Notes: a model not told the origin generated them from the sequence alone. Counted from the stretch's first letter, positions 7,409-15,365 are shown. The stretch: 64,000 nt of DNA from Lachnospiraceae bacterium NK4A144 (GCA_000424365.1 AUJT01000008.1:62001-126000), one strand, 5' to 3'. Numbers and translations are program-made.

Positions 7409-8671
7409 TTAACGCTTCCAGAGGTCTATGTGCAAGTTTTTGTTCACAAGAATAACCGCTACATCATTAACATTTGTTCCCGTAGGTCCTGTGATTATAA
7501 GACCATTTGCACTTTTTAGCGCAGTATACGAATCATTATCACCAAGCAATCTGATGGGATCCAGTCCGCACTCTCTGATCGCATCAGCTGTGTCTCCATC
7601 CGCATACCCTCCGGCAGCATCGGTAGGTCCATCCGTACCGTCACTACCTATAGAGAAAACTGCTGCATTTCGGATTCCATCTATCTGCATCGCCGCAGAT
7701 AGCGCGATTTCCTGATTTCTTCCACCCTTTCCGCTGCCCTTCAGTGTTACAACAGTTTCGCCTCCTGCGATAAAAGCGCGCTTCTTCCCATCGTATGCGT
7801 GACTCTTCGCAATGCTTCCGAGAAAGCTCCCTGCATCACGCGCTTCACAGGCCATCTGATCAGTGAGAAAAGTAGTCTCGTACCCAAGCTTTTCGCAGCA
7901 TTTTTTTGCTGCCCTGCAAAGTTCTGTAACTGACCCGGTTATTCTGGTACATATATTATCCAGCGATTTTGGCGTCTCTATCATTAAGCATTTTCTTGCC
8001 TGTTCAGATATCTTTAGTCCATATTTTTCCACGATTTCTATTGCCTGTTCACATGTAGATGCATCAGGATATGCCGGACCGCTGGCTATCATATCTAAAG
8101 GGTCACCCAATATATCACTTAGAACTATGCTGTACACCCTGGCAGGAGCACATAGTTTTGCAAATCTTCCGCCCTTCACTTTACTAAGTCTCTTACGTAC
8201 AGTATTTATCTCTACAATATCTGCACCGGATGACAGCATCTGCTTTGTAATATCCTGCAAGTCTTCACCGGAGATGAGCGGAGCTTCAAAAAGCGCAGAA
8301 CCTCCTCCTGACAGGAGAAATAGTACTGTATCATCTGCCTCAAGATTTTTAACGATTTCCATTGCTCTCTCTGTTGCACGAAAGCTATTTTCATCCGGAA
8401 CAGGGTGACCTGCTTCTACGCATTCTACGCCCGGGATATTACCCTTTACATGACCGTACTTTGTGATCACGATGCCACAGTCAACAGTTCCAAGCATATT
8501 TACTGCAACAGACGCCATCTGCCACGCAGCCTTTCCTGCTGCTACCAGCACGAGTTTTCCTCTTCCCGGCTTAAAGTCTTCAAGCGCTCTGACTACCGCT
8601 TCATCCGGTAGCACTGACTCTACCGATTCTTTTATGATCTGCTCTGCATCTTTCCGTAATTCTATGTTCAT
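7409..8671 (-). CDS. Glycerate 2-kinase, type II (GckA/TtuD, MOFRL family)
   Basis: Predicted to phosphorylate D-glycerate to 2-phosphoglycerate with ATP, feeding lower glycolysis. The 420-residue length is typical. The N-terminal DUF4147-like half contains VLVAAGKAAWQMA and the signature LFLLSGGGSALFEAP. The C-terminal MOFRL domain contains FIAGGETVVTLKGSGKGGRNQE, split here as AGGETVV and GKGGRNQEIAL, and SIGSDGTDGPTDAAGGYADG. GGGG lies 8 bases before the ATG. It sits between the S66 peptidase gene and the endonuclease IV gene, all on the minus strand with short gaps. No glycerate dehydrogenase is adjacent, so the pathway context is not shown here. Confidence 0.9.
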   Translation of the reverse strand: MNIELRKDAEQIIKESVESVLPDEAVVRALEDFKPGRGKLVLVAAGKAAWQMASVAVNMLGTVDCGIVITKYGHVKGNIPGVECVEAGHPVPDENSFRATERAMEIVKNLEADDTVLFLLSGGGSALFEAPLISGEDLQDITKQMLSSGADIVEINTVRKRLSKVKGGRFAKLCAPARVYSIVLSDILGDPLDMIASGPAYPDASTCEQAIEIVEKYGLKISEQARKCLMIETPKSLDNICTRITGSVTELCRAAKKCCEKLGYETTFLTDQMACEARDAGSFLGSIAKSHAYDGKKRAFIAGGETVVTLKGSGKGGRNQEIALSAAMQIDGIRNAAVFSIGSDGTDGPTDAAGGYADGDTADAIRECGLDPIRLLGDNDSYTALKSANGLIITGPTGTNVNDVAVILVNKNLHIDLWKR

Positions 8672-8737
8672 TTATTTCCCCATGCACATTCATACTTTAG
8701 TACATCATAGCCTTTTACAGCAAAAACTTGTGAAGTG

Positions 8738-9565
8738 TCAAAACCATCCCTTTACTATGGCAATCTCACTTTTATATCCCTCGTCATCATTTGGTGTCTC
8801 CAGGATAAACGGAAGACCGCTCAAAACCGGATGCATAGCAATCCTTTTCATCGCATCCATACCTATCATGCCCTGTCCCAACTTTTCATGACGGTCTTTA
8901 TGAGAACCACACTCGTTTTTGCTGTCATTGAAGTGCACGGCTTTTAATCTGTCTAATCCTATAACTTCATCAAAACGATTCAATACTCTGTCCAGATCAT
9001 TTACAATGTCATATCCGGCATCCCAAACGTGACACGTATCAAAACAAACACCGATTTTTTCACTGAACTCTACCCTATCGATTATTTCCCGGAGTTCTTC
9101 AAAACTACTTCCCATCTCAGAGCCTTTTCCTGCCATTGTTTCGAGAAGCACTGTTGTATGCATTTCAGGACGGAGCCCTTTATTTATTCCCTCTGCAATC
9201 TGCTCAATACCTTTCTCCACTCCCTGACCGGTATGTGCTCCGGGGTGAAAATTGTAGTATTGATCCGGAACCATTTCCATACGCTTTAGATCGTTTTGAA
9301 ACATGTCTACGCCATTCGCTCTTGTAGAAAGATTCGCTGAACAAAGATTCATCGTATAGCTGCCGTGAGCAACCAGCTTTCCAAACTTCTCTTTTTTTAG
9401 TAAATCCCGAAGTGCCTCTGCATCTTCTGCGACTATATCTTTAGCCTTTCCTCCTCTGGGATTTCTGGTAAACCACGAAAAAGTATTACCTCCAAAATCT
9501 TTCATCTGCTTTCCCATAGCTTCATATCCATTAACTACCGACAAGTGACAACCTATAAAAACCAT
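8738..9565 (-). CDS. nfo: Endonuclease IV (AP endonuclease)
   Basis: 275 residues, standard for this TIM-barrel zinc enzyme that cuts DNA 5' to abasic sites in base-excision repair. The metal-binding signatures are all visible in order: NFHPGAHTG, LLETMAGKG, CFDTCHVWDAGYD, VHFNDSKNECGSHKDRHEKLGQG (in two parts: HFNDSKNECGSHKD and RHEKLGQG) and FILETP near the end. The N-terminus is GCHLSVVNGY, as in family members. The gene lies between the glycerate kinase and an acyltransferase-like gene, all on the minus strand. A hypoxanthine-DNA glycosylase, which makes abasic sites, is encoded 4 kb away on the other strand, with no sign of linkage. Confidence 0.95.
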   Translation of the reverse strand: MVFIGCHLSVVNGYEAMGKQMKDFGGNTFSWFTRNPRGGKAKDIVAEDAEALRDLLKKEKFGKLVAHGSYTMNLCSANLSTRANGVDMFQNDLKRMEMVPDQYYNFHPGAHTGQGVEKGIEQIAEGINKGLRPEMHTTVLLETMAGKGSEMGSSFEELREIIDRVEFSEKIGVCFDTCHVWDAGYDIVNDLDRVLNRFDEVIGLDRLKAVHFNDSKNECGSHKDRHEKLGQGMIGMDAMKRIAMHPVLSGLPFILETPNDDEGYKSEIAIVKGWF

Positions 9566-9600
9566 TCTTTACACTCTTTTCCAATTTCTCTAAAATTCCA

Positions 9601-10863
9601 TTACGGCAGAGTAATGGACGGAAGCTTTCGGTCTTCAAGTTCTCCGACCGTATATGCAATTCCTTCTTCCTCTAGTACCTGCAGAAATTCCTTTAAATAT
9701 TTGCCATCTTTACGAACAGTCTGGAAGTTAATAAAGAAATACTCTGCGTTGGCATTTACCTCGACCAAGAGATGTCCTGCCGTCAGAGAATATATTCCAT
9801 CAATAAATGGCTCCAGTCCGCCCCACTCGACCTTACCCACATAGCTGATATGATAAGACGACGGCAGACCATGCGTGGTCAGACTGTTGTCGACAGCATA
9901 ATCAACTTTGCTTTCAAGATCAGGCTGAGCATCGATCTGTTTTCGGTAATCATCTACCTTTCTGCAATATTCACAGCTTATTTCCGGCTGCATCTGGATG
10001 TACATACGGCTTCTCGTAACGGTTGAAATTTTCTCAATGGGCCAGTCACTCATTCCGACATCATACTGTACGTACATCTGTCTGACCATATCTCTGTAGG
10101 TATCAGGACATCCAACATCCGCCCTATAATTATTGGCGATCCCAACCGTGAACTTCTTCTCCTCCGGCAATGCCTTCACACACATCTTAAACAAAGTCGC
10201 CGCTAAAATAGAATTAGGACTTCCGTCATTATCATGAGCATATTTCATCAGAGGTGCCTTAGGGATACGAATGGGATAATAACCGTCCATTCCTTCAGGA
10301 TCTTTCATCCGTTTCATGTAGTCCATCTGCGGAATAAAAGAATCCATAGTAAAATTCAGTTTCCCAAGGGCTTCATCTTTCGGCAGAGATGCAACGTTCG
10401 GCTCAGACTGTTCCTCTTCCGTTATCGGTGTATCACTTGTCATGATACCTGTCTTATCCACGTCTCTGCCTAAATCCGTAAAATACTGCCATAATGTAGC
10501 CTTGATCCACCGCATAGATCCGCAGCCCCCGCAGAAGTTATGCGCAAATGAGAAAAAGATATTGTTCTGCACATAGCTTATGGCAAAAAGAAGACCATTG
10601 GTCTCATCTGTTCCGAGACATACACTCTTGTCCCCTTCAATCACAGCAATCGGTTTATCACAGGGTTCAAAAATATAAGCTCCTTCATCATTTACAGAAA
10701 CCGTCCGGTTATAGTATGGGAACCGCCGGAATGCTTTCGCAGCCGCCCCGGAAAGAACAGCACCATTTAACTGTTCCTTTAAAACCACCCTTATTTTTAC
10801 CGAATACACATTACGCTTCTTTATCTCGTAAAGAGTATAAGAATCAAAGTCATATTTTGGCAT
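9601..10863 (-). CDS. Condensation-like / alcohol acetyltransferase-like protein
   Basis: A 420-residue protein built like the chloramphenicol-acetyltransferase or condensation-domain superfamily. The N-terminal half ends with a motif in the place of HHxxxD: FFSFAHNFCGGCGSMRWIKA, near residues 105-122. The C-terminal half has the SYHISYVGKVEWGGLEPFI segment that resembles the D-F-G-W region strand, and a final NFQTVRKDGKYLKEFLQVLEE. It has neither a carrier-protein nor an adenylation neighbour, so a stand-alone acyl transfer role is more likely than peptide synthesis. The second catalytic His is not obvious, so activity is uncertain. The upstream gap of 93 bases to the GNAT gene may hold its promoter. 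Confidence 0.6.
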   Translation of the reverse strand: MPKYDFDSYTLYEIKKRNVYSVKIRVVLKEQLNGAVLSGAAAKAFRRFPYYNRTVSVNDEGAYIFEPCDKPIAVIEGDKSVCLGTDETNGLLFAISYVQNNIFFSFAHNFCGGCGSMRWIKATLWQYFTDLGRDVDKTGIMTSDTPITEEEQSEPNVASLPKDEALGKLNFTMDSFIPQMDYMKRMKDPEGMDGYYPIRIPKAPLMKYAHDNDGSPNSILAATLFKMCVKALPEEKKFTVGIANNYRADVGCPDTYRDMVRQMYVQYDVGMSDWPIEKISTVTRSRMYIQMQPEISCEYCRKVDDYRKQIDAQPDLESKVDYAVDNSLTTHGLPSSYHISYVGKVEWGGLEPFIDGIYSLTAGHLLVEVNANAEYFFINFQTVRKDGKYLKEFLQVLEEEGIAYTVGELEDRKLPSITLP

Positions 10864-10956
10864 TTTTCTACTCCCTTCTCACTCATAAAGAATTGAGTTT
10901 ACCCTTTGTTTAGTCTCAACTGATGTTCCACTGCCTACTATATCGGACTAGCTTCG

Positions 10957-11586
10957 TCAATCAAATATCTGTCCCGGAAGTTTCTTTTTCTCTTTTGGCG
11001 GAAAGTTCTTATCAAATGCCTCGACATCACTATCATCCACATAATAGCCCTTAGGCGTCTGGTATACTCCGGTGATGCCGTCAAGGTAACCCTTCTTTAA
11101 TTCTTTGCAAAGAAAAAATGAAGCGTCCGCATCTTCCGGAAGATCATGATACCTGATGCCGAATTTACCGGCATAGTCAAATCCGCTCTTTCCGTAAAAG
11201 TCGATATTTCCTTCAAAAAGAACAGCGCCGAATCCCATTTCAGAAGCCTTTTCCAATGAATGATCCAGTATAGCTTTACCGTAACCCTTGCGTTTAAGCT
11301 CGGGTGTGATCCCTATTGGTCCCATTGTGAGTACCGGGATTTCTCTCCCGTCATCAGACTCAATAACAGTCTTCATAAACATATTCTGACCAATGAACTT
11401 CCCATCTTTCTCCATGACAAAATCGAGTTCTTTTATAAAAGCAGGATCATTTCTAAGTGTATGGAGTACATAATGCTCACTGCATCCCGGACGGTAAACA
11501 TTCCAAAATGATTCTCTGACGAGATTTTCAACTGCTCTGTAATCTTTTTCCTCTTCTAATCGAATTGTATAATCCTGTGCTCCCAT
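10957..11586 (-). CDS. GNAT-family N-acetyltransferase
   Basis: I set the start at the ATG complementary to 11584-11586 (MGAQDYTIRLEEEKDY), because AAGGGG lies 8 bases upstream. The longer frame to 11670 overlaps the TetR gene. The 209-residue protein has the GNAT acetyl-CoA loop as LTMGPIGITPELKRKGYGKAIL (Q/R-x-x-G-x-G/A) near residues 90-110, followed by the GAVLFEGNIDFYGKSGF strand-helix of the YhbS-like subgroup. The substrate is unknown. It directly follows the TetR gene by 31 bases and is probably cotranscribed, so the operator at 12278-12321 may control both. Confidence 0.85.
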   Translation of the reverse strand: MGAQDYTIRLEEEKDYRAVENLVRESFWNVYRPGCSEHYVLHTLRNDPAFIKELDFVMEKDGKFIGQNMFMKTVIESDDGREIPVLTMGPIGITPELKRKGYGKAILDHSLEKASEMGFGAVLFEGNIDFYGKSGFDYAGKFGIRYHDLPEDADASFFLCKELKKGYLDGITGVYQTPKGYYVDDSDVEAFDKNFPPKEKKKLPGQIFD

Positions 11587-11617
11587 ATTTTTACCCCTTA
11601 ATTCATGAAACTTTTGT

Positions 11618-12244
11618 CTACTTTCTACTCCACCGTTTTTCAAATTCGTTTGTGATAGTTCTGAGATCATCTTTTATTCTTTCCCTATCTTCATTTGCAT
11701 CAAAGAGCTGGATTGATAACTGCAGCGGAGCAAACAGCTGTATTGCGAGATTTCTCGCGCCAAATTTTTCTGCTTCTTTACTTAGCTGACCGTTTTTGAT
11801 CATCTCGTGAAACAGATCTTCCGTATATTTCACCGGCCCGGATGCAAGTACATCCTGATAGAGCTTTGTCATCTCATCATTCTTGAACTGTTCCAGTGTT
11901 ATCATCTTTCGAAAAGCTGATGCAAATTCGTCTTCAGTCCAGTACACATACTGGTTATTTACAAATTCGCATAGATCTGAAAGAGAAGTCTGCTCGTAAC
12001 TTTCTGCATCTTCTTCGTATTCTTTTACCGGCACACTGTTGTCACTCGCCTGCTTTTCATCCTGCTCAAACATCTTTTTTATAATACTGTCAAATATCTC
12101 CTGCTTGCTTTTGTAATGGCGGTAAAGCGCTCCCTTTGTGATTCCCAGTTCGCTCGCGATCATACTGGTGGAAACTGCCTCAAAGCCCCGCTCCGCAAAC
12201 AGTCTTAACGCAATCAGCAGTATTTCTTCTTTATTTGTTTTCAT
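11618..12244 (-). CDS. TetR/AcrR-family transcriptional regulator
   Basis: 208 residues with a clear N-terminal TetR helix-turn-helix: EEILLIALRLFAERGFEAVS, then TSMIASELGITKGALYRHYKSKQEIFDSII (given here in parts), at residues 6-55. The C-terminal ligand-binding part is rich in acidic residues and has no family-specific motif I can name. A 44-bp inverted repeat lies 33 bases upstream of the start, the expected autoregulatory operator. The GNAT gene follows in the same direction and is the best candidate for coregulation. Confidence 0.92.
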   Translation of the reverse strand: MKTNKEEILLIALRLFAERGFEAVSTSMIASELGITKGALYRHYKSKQEIFDSIIKKMFEQDEKQASDNSVPVKEYEEDAESYEQTSLSDLCEFVNNQYVYWTEDEFASAFRKMITLEQFKNDEMTKLYQDVLASGPVKYTEDLFHEMIKNGQLSKEAEKFGARNLAIQLFAPLQLSIQLFDANEDRERIKDDLRTITNEFEKRWSRK

Positions 12245-12277
12245 CCAATGCCTTTCTTGAATTATAAAACATCTTCA

Positions 12278-12321
12278 AAAATAAACGACCGTTTACAATA
12301 TTGTAAACGATCGTTTATTTT
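12278..12321. promoter_or_regulatory. TetR operator: 44-bp inverted repeat
   Basis: Two arms, with AAACGACCGTTTACAAT on the left and ATTGTAAACGATCGTTT on the right, meet at 12299/12300. They pair across 22 bases each with one mismatch. Each arm contains its own smaller palindrome, AAACGAYCGTTT, so two dimers could bind. It sits just upstream of the TetR gene. Confidence 0.85.
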
Positions 12322-12371
12322 AGTCAAGTATTTTTTTCTGCGTCATAAAATCTGACAGTTGCATATTTATA

Positions 12372-12407
12372 ATGTTGGGATCAAAAGTCCTTTTGCCCCT
12401 GTCATCA
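12372..12407. repeat. Repeat B, short palindromic form
   Basis: Reads with GGGATCAAAAGTCC on the left and CTTTTGCCCCTGTCATCA on the right. The right end merges with the stop codon of the zinc-ribbon gene, whose TGA complement is at 12405-12407. Confidence 0.75.
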
Positions 12408-12671
12408 TATCCAGCTATAGTCGCCGCCTGTGACAGCAAGGCTCAGTAGCTGATCGTACTTCTCAACGTCCTCGCCCTCGATCATTCTTATAAGTTTCGC
12501 ATTTTCTATAACTTTTGGCATCTCATCATCCGGACCAATCTCCATATCCGGTTCTTCACCGCAATACGGACATACTAGCTGCGGGCCTATTCGCACATCA
12601 AGAAAACGACTGCCACAAGCGCTGCATTCATAATATCCGCATCTTTCTGTATCATCTGGTACATAGTACAT
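12405..12671 (-). CDS. Small zinc-ribbon protein of unknown function
   Basis: An 88-residue acidic protein with two Cys pairs, CSACGSRF (residues about 16-23) and CPYCGEEP (residues about 34-41), forming a rubredoxin-like zinc ribbon. The rest is acidic and ends GGDYSWI. It lies just downstream of the HEPN gene with a gap of 18 bases, so it may be the last gene of the MNT-HEPN transcript. Its stop codon lies inside the terminal TCATCA of a short Repeat B copy, so the native end may have been altered by repeat insertion. No specific function can be assigned. Confidence 0.65.
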   Translation of the reverse strand: MYYVPDDTERCGYYECSACGSRFLDVRIGPQLVCPYCGEEPDMEIGPDDEMPKVIENAKLIRMIEGEDVEKYDQLLSLAVTGGDYSWI

Positions 12672-12689
12672 TTGTTATTTACCTCAACT

Positions 12690-13085
12690 TTAATCATTTT
12701 GACTATTCATTTTTGAAATATAATCAGTCAATACTTTAACCATCTCAGCTGCATGCTCATACTGTTCACGTGCATCTTCGGAAGAAACTATGTAAAAATC
12801 ATTATAATCACATGTATTCCTTATCTGAAACGCATTCTGAAGATATTTCGAATACTTTTTATCAATTTTACCGGTTTTAACATATTCTTTTTGAAAATAC
12901 GCAATCACTCCTGCATGTTTCGAAAAATCAACGCGTTCTATCGCCAAAACAGCCCTCACTGCTGAAAATATAGCATAATATGAACGGCTTATTGAATCTT
13001 TATATTGATGTGCATCCAATAATATTTCCGCAGATTTCAAACGTTCTACCGCAGATTCCAACCGGTACTTTACTAAATCATCCAA
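12690..13085 (-). CDS. HEPN-domain protein (UPF0332-like), partner of MNT nucleotidyltransferase
   Basis: 131 residues, mostly helical, with the UPF0332 pattern: YRLESAVERLKSAEILLDAH, KDSISRSYYAIFSAVRAVLA and a C-terminal RNTCDYNDFY. In toxin-type HEPN RNases a conserved R-x(4-6)-H motif forms the active site. Here the equivalent stretch begins RNTCDY and has no His within reach, so RNase activity is doubtful. It overlaps the nucleotidyltransferase gene by 8 bases, the standard arrangement of HEPN/MNT pairs, where the MNT partner usually neutralises the HEPN protein. The family pairing is secure; toxin activity is not. Confidence 0.82.
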   Translation of the reverse strand: MDDLVKYRLESAVERLKSAEILLDAHQYKDSISRSYYAIFSAVRAVLAIERVDFSKHAGVIAYFQKEYVKTGKIDKKYSKYLQNAFQIRNTCDYNDFYIVSSEDAREQYEHAAEMVKVLTDYISKMNSQND

Positions 13086-13416
13086 TCTTTAATCCTTCTT
13101 TCTCAATATTACGGTAATACGGAAGTGTTTCCTTATACTTTTCATATTCATCATATGGTATAACCGTTGGAGAAATAACAACATCATTATCTAATCCAAC
13201 ATCTGCCGCTTCATCCCAGACCTGTCTAAGCTTATTTTGCAGATTTACCCTCTCACCCACAACTATCGCCGCTATATCAATATCTGACTGAGAATCATAA
13301 TCACCACGCGCATACGAACCATAGAGAATGATGCTTTTTATATCTGAACCATATACCTTACGGTATACCGAAACAATTCTATTTGAAACATATGATAAGG
13401 TATCCTTGGAACACAT
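13078..13416 (-). CDS. MNT-type minimal nucleotidyltransferase, partner of HEPN protein
   Basis: The active-site signature GSYARGDYDSQSDIDIAAIV is complete: GS-x-ARG followed by S-D-I-D, supplying two metal-binding aspartates. A later DNDVVIS could give the third. I prefer the ATG at 13414-13416 because GGTGA lies 6 bases upstream, giving 112 residues; the frame is open to 13461. It overlaps the HEPN gene by 8 bases. In studied systems the MNT protein transfers nucleotides to the HEPN partner and acts as antitoxin. Whether that holds here is inference. Confidence 0.85.
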   Translation of the reverse strand: MCSKDTLSYVSNRIVSVYRKVYGSDIKSIILYGSYARGDYDSQSDIDIAAIVVGERVNLQNKLRQVWDEAADVGLDNDVVISPTVIPYDEYEKYKETLPYYRNIEKEGLKIG

Positions 13417-13504
13417 AATTTCACCACGCTTTTTCTCAACAATTAATTGCGTTTCTATCATTTTAACTATATCGCAAAAACAGCCTCCATGCTATACTAA
13501 CAGA

Positions 13505-13975
13505 ATGTTCAGAGTTAGAATTAAAATAATCTTTTCACTTATTTATTTAATCGGACTAGCACTACTTTTGCCGTATTACTATGGCATATTCGTGGTTTCT
13601 AAAGAATATGACTACTTTATATTTCGGCGACCGATCACTGAACCTCTGCTTTTTAATGCAGTTTATTGGGGAATACTTGTAATTTTACTGTACCTCACCT
13701 ACCGATTACTGTCCAAACTTTTAATCGTGATAGATGTTGATCGTGTCAAAAACATTCTTAAAGTTAAATGTCTGTTTCTTCCCGTTATATCAATACCGGT
13801 TGAAGACATCACCTCTTGGAAAAGCAACGATGTCCAATACAGAAACGGGCGTATCCGCTATCTCTATGTTCGGTATAAATTTCTTTTATTAAGGATCAAC
13901 AGTCAGATTCATGTAAATCACGCTCAGCTTGAAGGCTATCTTCAGGCAAATATTCCAAGAAAGCGACGCAGCTAA
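13505..13975 (+). CDS. Hypothetical membrane protein with C-terminal PH-like segment
   Basis: I placed the start at the ATG at 13505 (MFRVRIKIIFSLIYLIGL). The longer frame from 13328 would overlap the divergent MNT gene and has no support. The 156-residue product has two membrane spans, near residues 7-30 and 45-70. A soluble tail follows whose VDVDRVKNILKVKCLF and ISIPVEDITSWKSNDV resemble bacterial PH-like domains. The stop codon overlaps the next start in TAATG, so translation is coupled to the DNA glycosylase. A second, mutated copy of its last 13 codons lies at 14497-14539. Confidence 0.55.
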   Translation: MFRVRIKIIFSLIYLIGLALLLPYYYGIFVVSKEYDYFIFRRPITEPLLFNAVYWGILVILLYLTYRLLSKLLIVIDVDRVKNILKVKCLFLPVISIPVEDITSWKSNDVQYRNGRIRYLYVRYKFLLLRINSQIHVNHAQLEGYLQANIPRKRRS

Positions 13976-13979
13976 TGAT
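13937..13979 (+). repeat. 43-bp duplicated gene-junction sequence, copy 1
   Basis: Covers the last codons of the gene at 13505 plus the following start codon. It matches 14497-14539 at 36 of 43 positions, including shared GCAAATATTCCA and CTAATGAT. Confidence 0.7.
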
Positions 13980-14454
13980 AATTCATCCAATCCCACCTGT
14001 ATATGATAAAAACTCAGAAATACTGATCCTCGGCAGCTTCCCTTCCGTCAAATCCAGAGAAGCTGCATTCTTTTACGGTCATCCTCAAAATAGATTTTGG
14101 AAAGTCCTATCCACAATCTATGATGATGAAACACCTGAAACAACAGATGATAAACGTAAATTTTTACTTAGAAATCACGTTGCCGTATGGGATGTGATCG
14201 GTTCCTGCGATATCGTTGGCTCTTCGGACTCCAGCATCAAAAATGTCACCGTGAATGACCTCAATCTAATATTAAAATCCGCTGACATAAAGGAAATCTA
14301 TGTCAACGGAAAAACTGCGTTTAAGTATTATCATAAATATACCGAAGCTCTGACCGGACGGCAGGCTATCTGTCTCCCCTCAACCAGTCCTGCAAATGCA
14401 GCCTGGAATATCGATCGATTGGTTGATGCTTGGAAGGTCATTCGAACGGTTTGA
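13975..14454 (+). CDS. Hypoxanthine-DNA glycosylase (DNA-deoxyinosine glycosylase, UDG family 6)
   Basis: A 159-residue protein of the uracil-DNA glycosylase superfamily, HDG branch, which removes deaminated adenine (hypoxanthine) from DNA. The N-terminal signature is LILGSFPSVKSREAAFFYGH, followed by PQNRFWKVL. The C-terminal base-binding loop reads CLPSTSPANAAW near residues 135-146. Its start ATG overlaps the previous stop codon by one base. A hairpin-free gap with a sequence duplication follows before the TauE-type gene. The product makes abasic sites that endonuclease IV (8738-9565) could process. Confidence 0.9.
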   Translation: MIIHPIPPVYDKNSEILILGSFPSVKSREAAFFYGHPQNRFWKVLSTIYDDETPETTDDKRKFLLRNHVAVWDVIGSCDIVGSSDSSIKNVTVNDLNLILKSADIKEIYVNGKTAFKYYHKYTEALTGRQAICLPSTSPANAAWNIDRLVDAWKVIRTV

Positions 14455-14496
14455 TAAAATCCTTTTCGCTTTTATATCTTCTACACATATTTCTCT

Positions 14497-14539
14497 TATC
14501 TTCAAGCAAATATTCCACGAAGGCGGTACAACTAATGAT
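14497..14539 (+). repeat. 43-bp duplicated gene-junction sequence, copy 2
   Basis: A diverged copy of 13937-13979. It still reads as YLQANIPRRRYN followed by stop, matching YLQANIPRKRRS of the upstream gene, and again runs directly into a start codon. It looks like the stump of a deleted paralogue. Confidence 0.7.
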
Positions 14540-15254
14540 CCTTTGGATAATAGCTACCCTTGCGGCTTTTTTTGTAAAGGGGCTCTGCGGCTTTGCTAAC
14601 ACTTTGGTTTTCACATCAGTTCTCGGATTCGGGATAGCTAACGTTAATATCTCACCGGTGGAACTTGTTCTTGGTTATCCCACAAACCTCATCATGACCT
14701 GGAAAAACAGGAAACAGCTAAAAGTCGGCGTATACCTGCCTTTAGCATTACTGGTCCTTGCCGGTAGCATTCCCGGAGCTTTTTTGTTGAAAAACATCAA
14801 TGTACAATATCTGAAAATCTTCTTTGGGATAGTCGTGATCCTCATCGGGATAGAAATGTTTCTAAGAGAATATCAAAAGACACGTCTGCGTGAATCCAAA
14901 CTCCTCCTCGGAGCGATCGGCATTCTGTCCGGTTTGCTATGCGGTCTTTTCGGAATAGGCGCTCTGCTCGTCGCATATGTCGGCAGAGTAACCAATACAA
15001 GCGACGAGTTTAAGGCAAATATCAGTGCTGTTTTTATTGTTGAAAATACCGTCCGACTTATTATTTATACTGCGCTCGGTGTCATTACTTTCGAATCCGT
15101 AAAACAGGCAGTTTTACTCACTCCATTTATGCTTGCAGGATTATTCGCCGGAATGAAAAGTTCCGCAATTCTTGATGAAAAGCATGTTAAAAAGCTGGTG
15201 ATCATCCTGCTCATCATTTCAGGTGCGGTATTAGCTGCAAAGAACATATTTTAG
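14535..15254 (+). CDS. TauE/SafE-family membrane transporter
   Basis: I chose the ATG at 14535 (MILWIIATLAAFFVKGLCGF), which gives 240 residues. The frame is open from 14430 but that overlaps the glycosylase gene. About seven to eight membrane spans occur. The family-typical GLCGFANTLVFTSVLGFG loop is near the N-terminus and ILSGLLCGLFGIGALLVAYV in the middle, the two halves of the internal repeat. TauE/SafE proteins export sulfite, sulfoacetate or related organic anions; the substrate here is unknown. It starts within the duplicated junction sequence. Confidence 0.85.
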   Translation: MILWIIATLAAFFVKGLCGFANTLVFTSVLGFGIANVNISPVELVLGYPTNLIMTWKNRKQLKVGVYLPLALLVLAGSIPGAFLLKNINVQYLKIFFGIVVILIGIEMFLREYQKTRLRESKLLLGAIGILSGLLCGLFGIGALLVAYVGRVTNTSDEFKANISAVFIVENTVRLIIYTALGVITFESVKQAVLLTPFMLAGLFAGMKSSAILDEKHVKKLVIILLIISGAVLAAKNIF

Positions 15255-15280
15255 CCAGGCTTTTAGTACAATTTTTTGTA

Positions 15281-15341
15281 TTGACAATACTTTCAGCGTG
15301 CGTTATTGTATCACTGTACTAGTCATCTAATACAATAGTAC
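15281..15341 (+). promoter_or_regulatory. Promoter and operator of the YtrA-type GntR/ABC operon
   Basis: TTGACA (15281-15286) and TATTGT (15304-15309) are separated by 17 bases. Just downstream, GTACTA (15316-15321) and TAGTAC (15336-15341) form an inverted repeat with a 14-base spacer. This is the expected kind of site for a YtrA-like repressor, here placed to block early elongation or initiation. Confidence 0.7.
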
Positions 15342-15365
15342 AATAAACAGAAAGGAATACGCACT

